In this document: positions 49,253-49,552 of the stretch, piece after piece | Layout: each line of letters begins with the position of its first letter | Numbering within the stretch: the stretch's first letter is position 1 | From: an uncultured Eubacteriales bacterium | Lineage (GTDB): Bacteria; Bacillota; Clostridia; Oscillospirales; Oscillospiraceae | Assembly: GCA_900546295.1 (NCBI GenBank) | Contig: URCK01000006.1 | Location: 1-49,552 of the forward strand | Length of the DNA: 49,552 nucleotides | Direction of reading: 5' to 3' | Position numbers and translations under genes: made by a program | Notes under the pieces: model-generated | Database searches by the model: none | What the model saw: only the letters and a program-made list of their open reading frames with translations | Told to the model about the DNA's origin: nothing

Positions 49253-49552
49253 TTACTTGGCGCTCAGCGCGTCCAGCGTGGTCTGCTTGCCGCCGTAGAG
49301 GCCCATGGGCTCGACGTGGATGGCGGCAACGGAGACGATGTGGGTGCCGTTTTCGGCGTTGAAGTCATCGAGGTAAGGGGTGTGCTGGAAGTAGTTGGCG
49401 TCCACGGTGCCGTCTTCCACCACGGTGTTGGGCACGACGTAGTCGTTGTAGGACTGGATGTCGAGGGTGATGTTCTTTTCGGCAAGGATGGTCTTGGCGA
49501 CCTCGAGGATCTCAGCGTGCGGGGTCGGGGAAGCGGCGACGGAGATGGTCTC
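49253..49552 (-). CDS. metQ: Partial MetQ methionine-binding lipoprotein
   Basis: The last 99 codons of a substrate-binding protein reach the right edge on the minus strand and end at TAA 49253. The visible part begins ETISVAASPTPHAEIL, the typical mature start region of MetQ/NlpA proteins, and contains DYVVPNT, YFQHTPYL and VEPMGLYGGK, all conserved. The signal peptide and lipobox lie outside the window. An internal GTG at 49435 is not the true start. Any SAM-responsive leader of the operon would also lie outside. Confidence 0.93.
   Translation of the reverse strand, partial: ETISVAASPTPHAEILEVAKTILAEKNITLDIQSYNDYVVPNTVVEDGTVDANYFQHTPYLDDFNAENGTHIVSVAAIHVEPMGLYGGKQTTLDALSAK

Noticed and set aside
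15821..49552. Many long open frames opposite the housekeeping genes
   Set aside because: They are Arg/Ala/Ser-rich shadows produced by GC-rich codon use. The opposite-strand genes have clear families, motifs and starts.
1..49552. CRISPR arrays, rRNA or tRNA genes
   Set aside because: No regularly spaced direct repeats and no cloverleaf or rRNA-like sequence were recognised.

Overview
The window joins two very different pieces of DNA. Positions 1 to about 12,278 are the right-hand part of an integrated mobile element whose left end lies outside the window. From there to 49,552 the sequence is a GC-rich, gene-dense bacterial chromosome. The chromosomal genes point to a spore-forming, low-GC-phylum (Firmicutes/Clostridia) anaerobe, most likely Oscillospiraceae-like. 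The evidence is an IspH-ribosomal protein S1 fusion, GerW and CotJC sporulation proteins, RemA, CarD, PrkC with PASTA domains, CdaA/CdaR, and a butyryl-CoA:acetate-type CoA-transferase. The family placement is inference from gene content and GC-rich codon use; no rRNA or tRNA was seen.

Mobile element (1-12,278). From the left there is a truncated gene, an XRE regulator, a small serine resolvase and a MntA-HepT toxin-antitoxin pair. Next comes a minus-strand operon with DUF3846, a short coiled-coil protein, a class II glutamine amidotransferase, a zinc-finger amidoligase and two tiny hydrophobic ORFs. It is followed by an excisionase-like HTH protein, a 577-residue unknown, an AT-rich stretch with a hairpin beside a plasmid/phage-type Rep-like gene, a 45-residue ORF, a large serine recombinase and a HAD hydrolase. 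No conjugation genes are visible.

The element ends inside a spore-coat manganese catalase gene: only the last 66 codons of cotJC follow it (to 12,479). An element with a large serine recombinase that splits a sporulation gene resembles the skin, SPbeta/spsM and gerE cases, where the element is excised in the mother cell. This is the most interesting hypothesis in the window.

Chromosome. An MFS transporter (12.7-13.9 kb) is followed by an Fe-S type Rrf2 regulator divergent from cysK, with clear promoters and a candidate operator. A long minus-strand housekeeping run (15.8-27.6 kb) carries yicC, remA, gmk, rpoZ, priA, def, fmt, rsmB, rlmN, a PP2C phosphatase, prkC and rsgA (transcription order). 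Upstream of it lie cdaA-cdaR and three cysteine-rich genes (RseC-like, DUF5685, DnaJ-like). Then come a NifS-like/DUF3343 pair and carD-ispD-ispF, followed by the CoA-transferase as a single gene with its own promoter and terminator. A run of twelve minus-strand genes (36.8-47.3 kb) goes from a site-2 protease and scpA-scpB through gerW, dacF, an rluB-type gene with an apparent CTG start, an RpiR regulator and a BaiN-type flavoprotein to cmk, plsC and ispH-rpsA. The window ends in a metN-metI-metQ methionine importer, cut within metQ.
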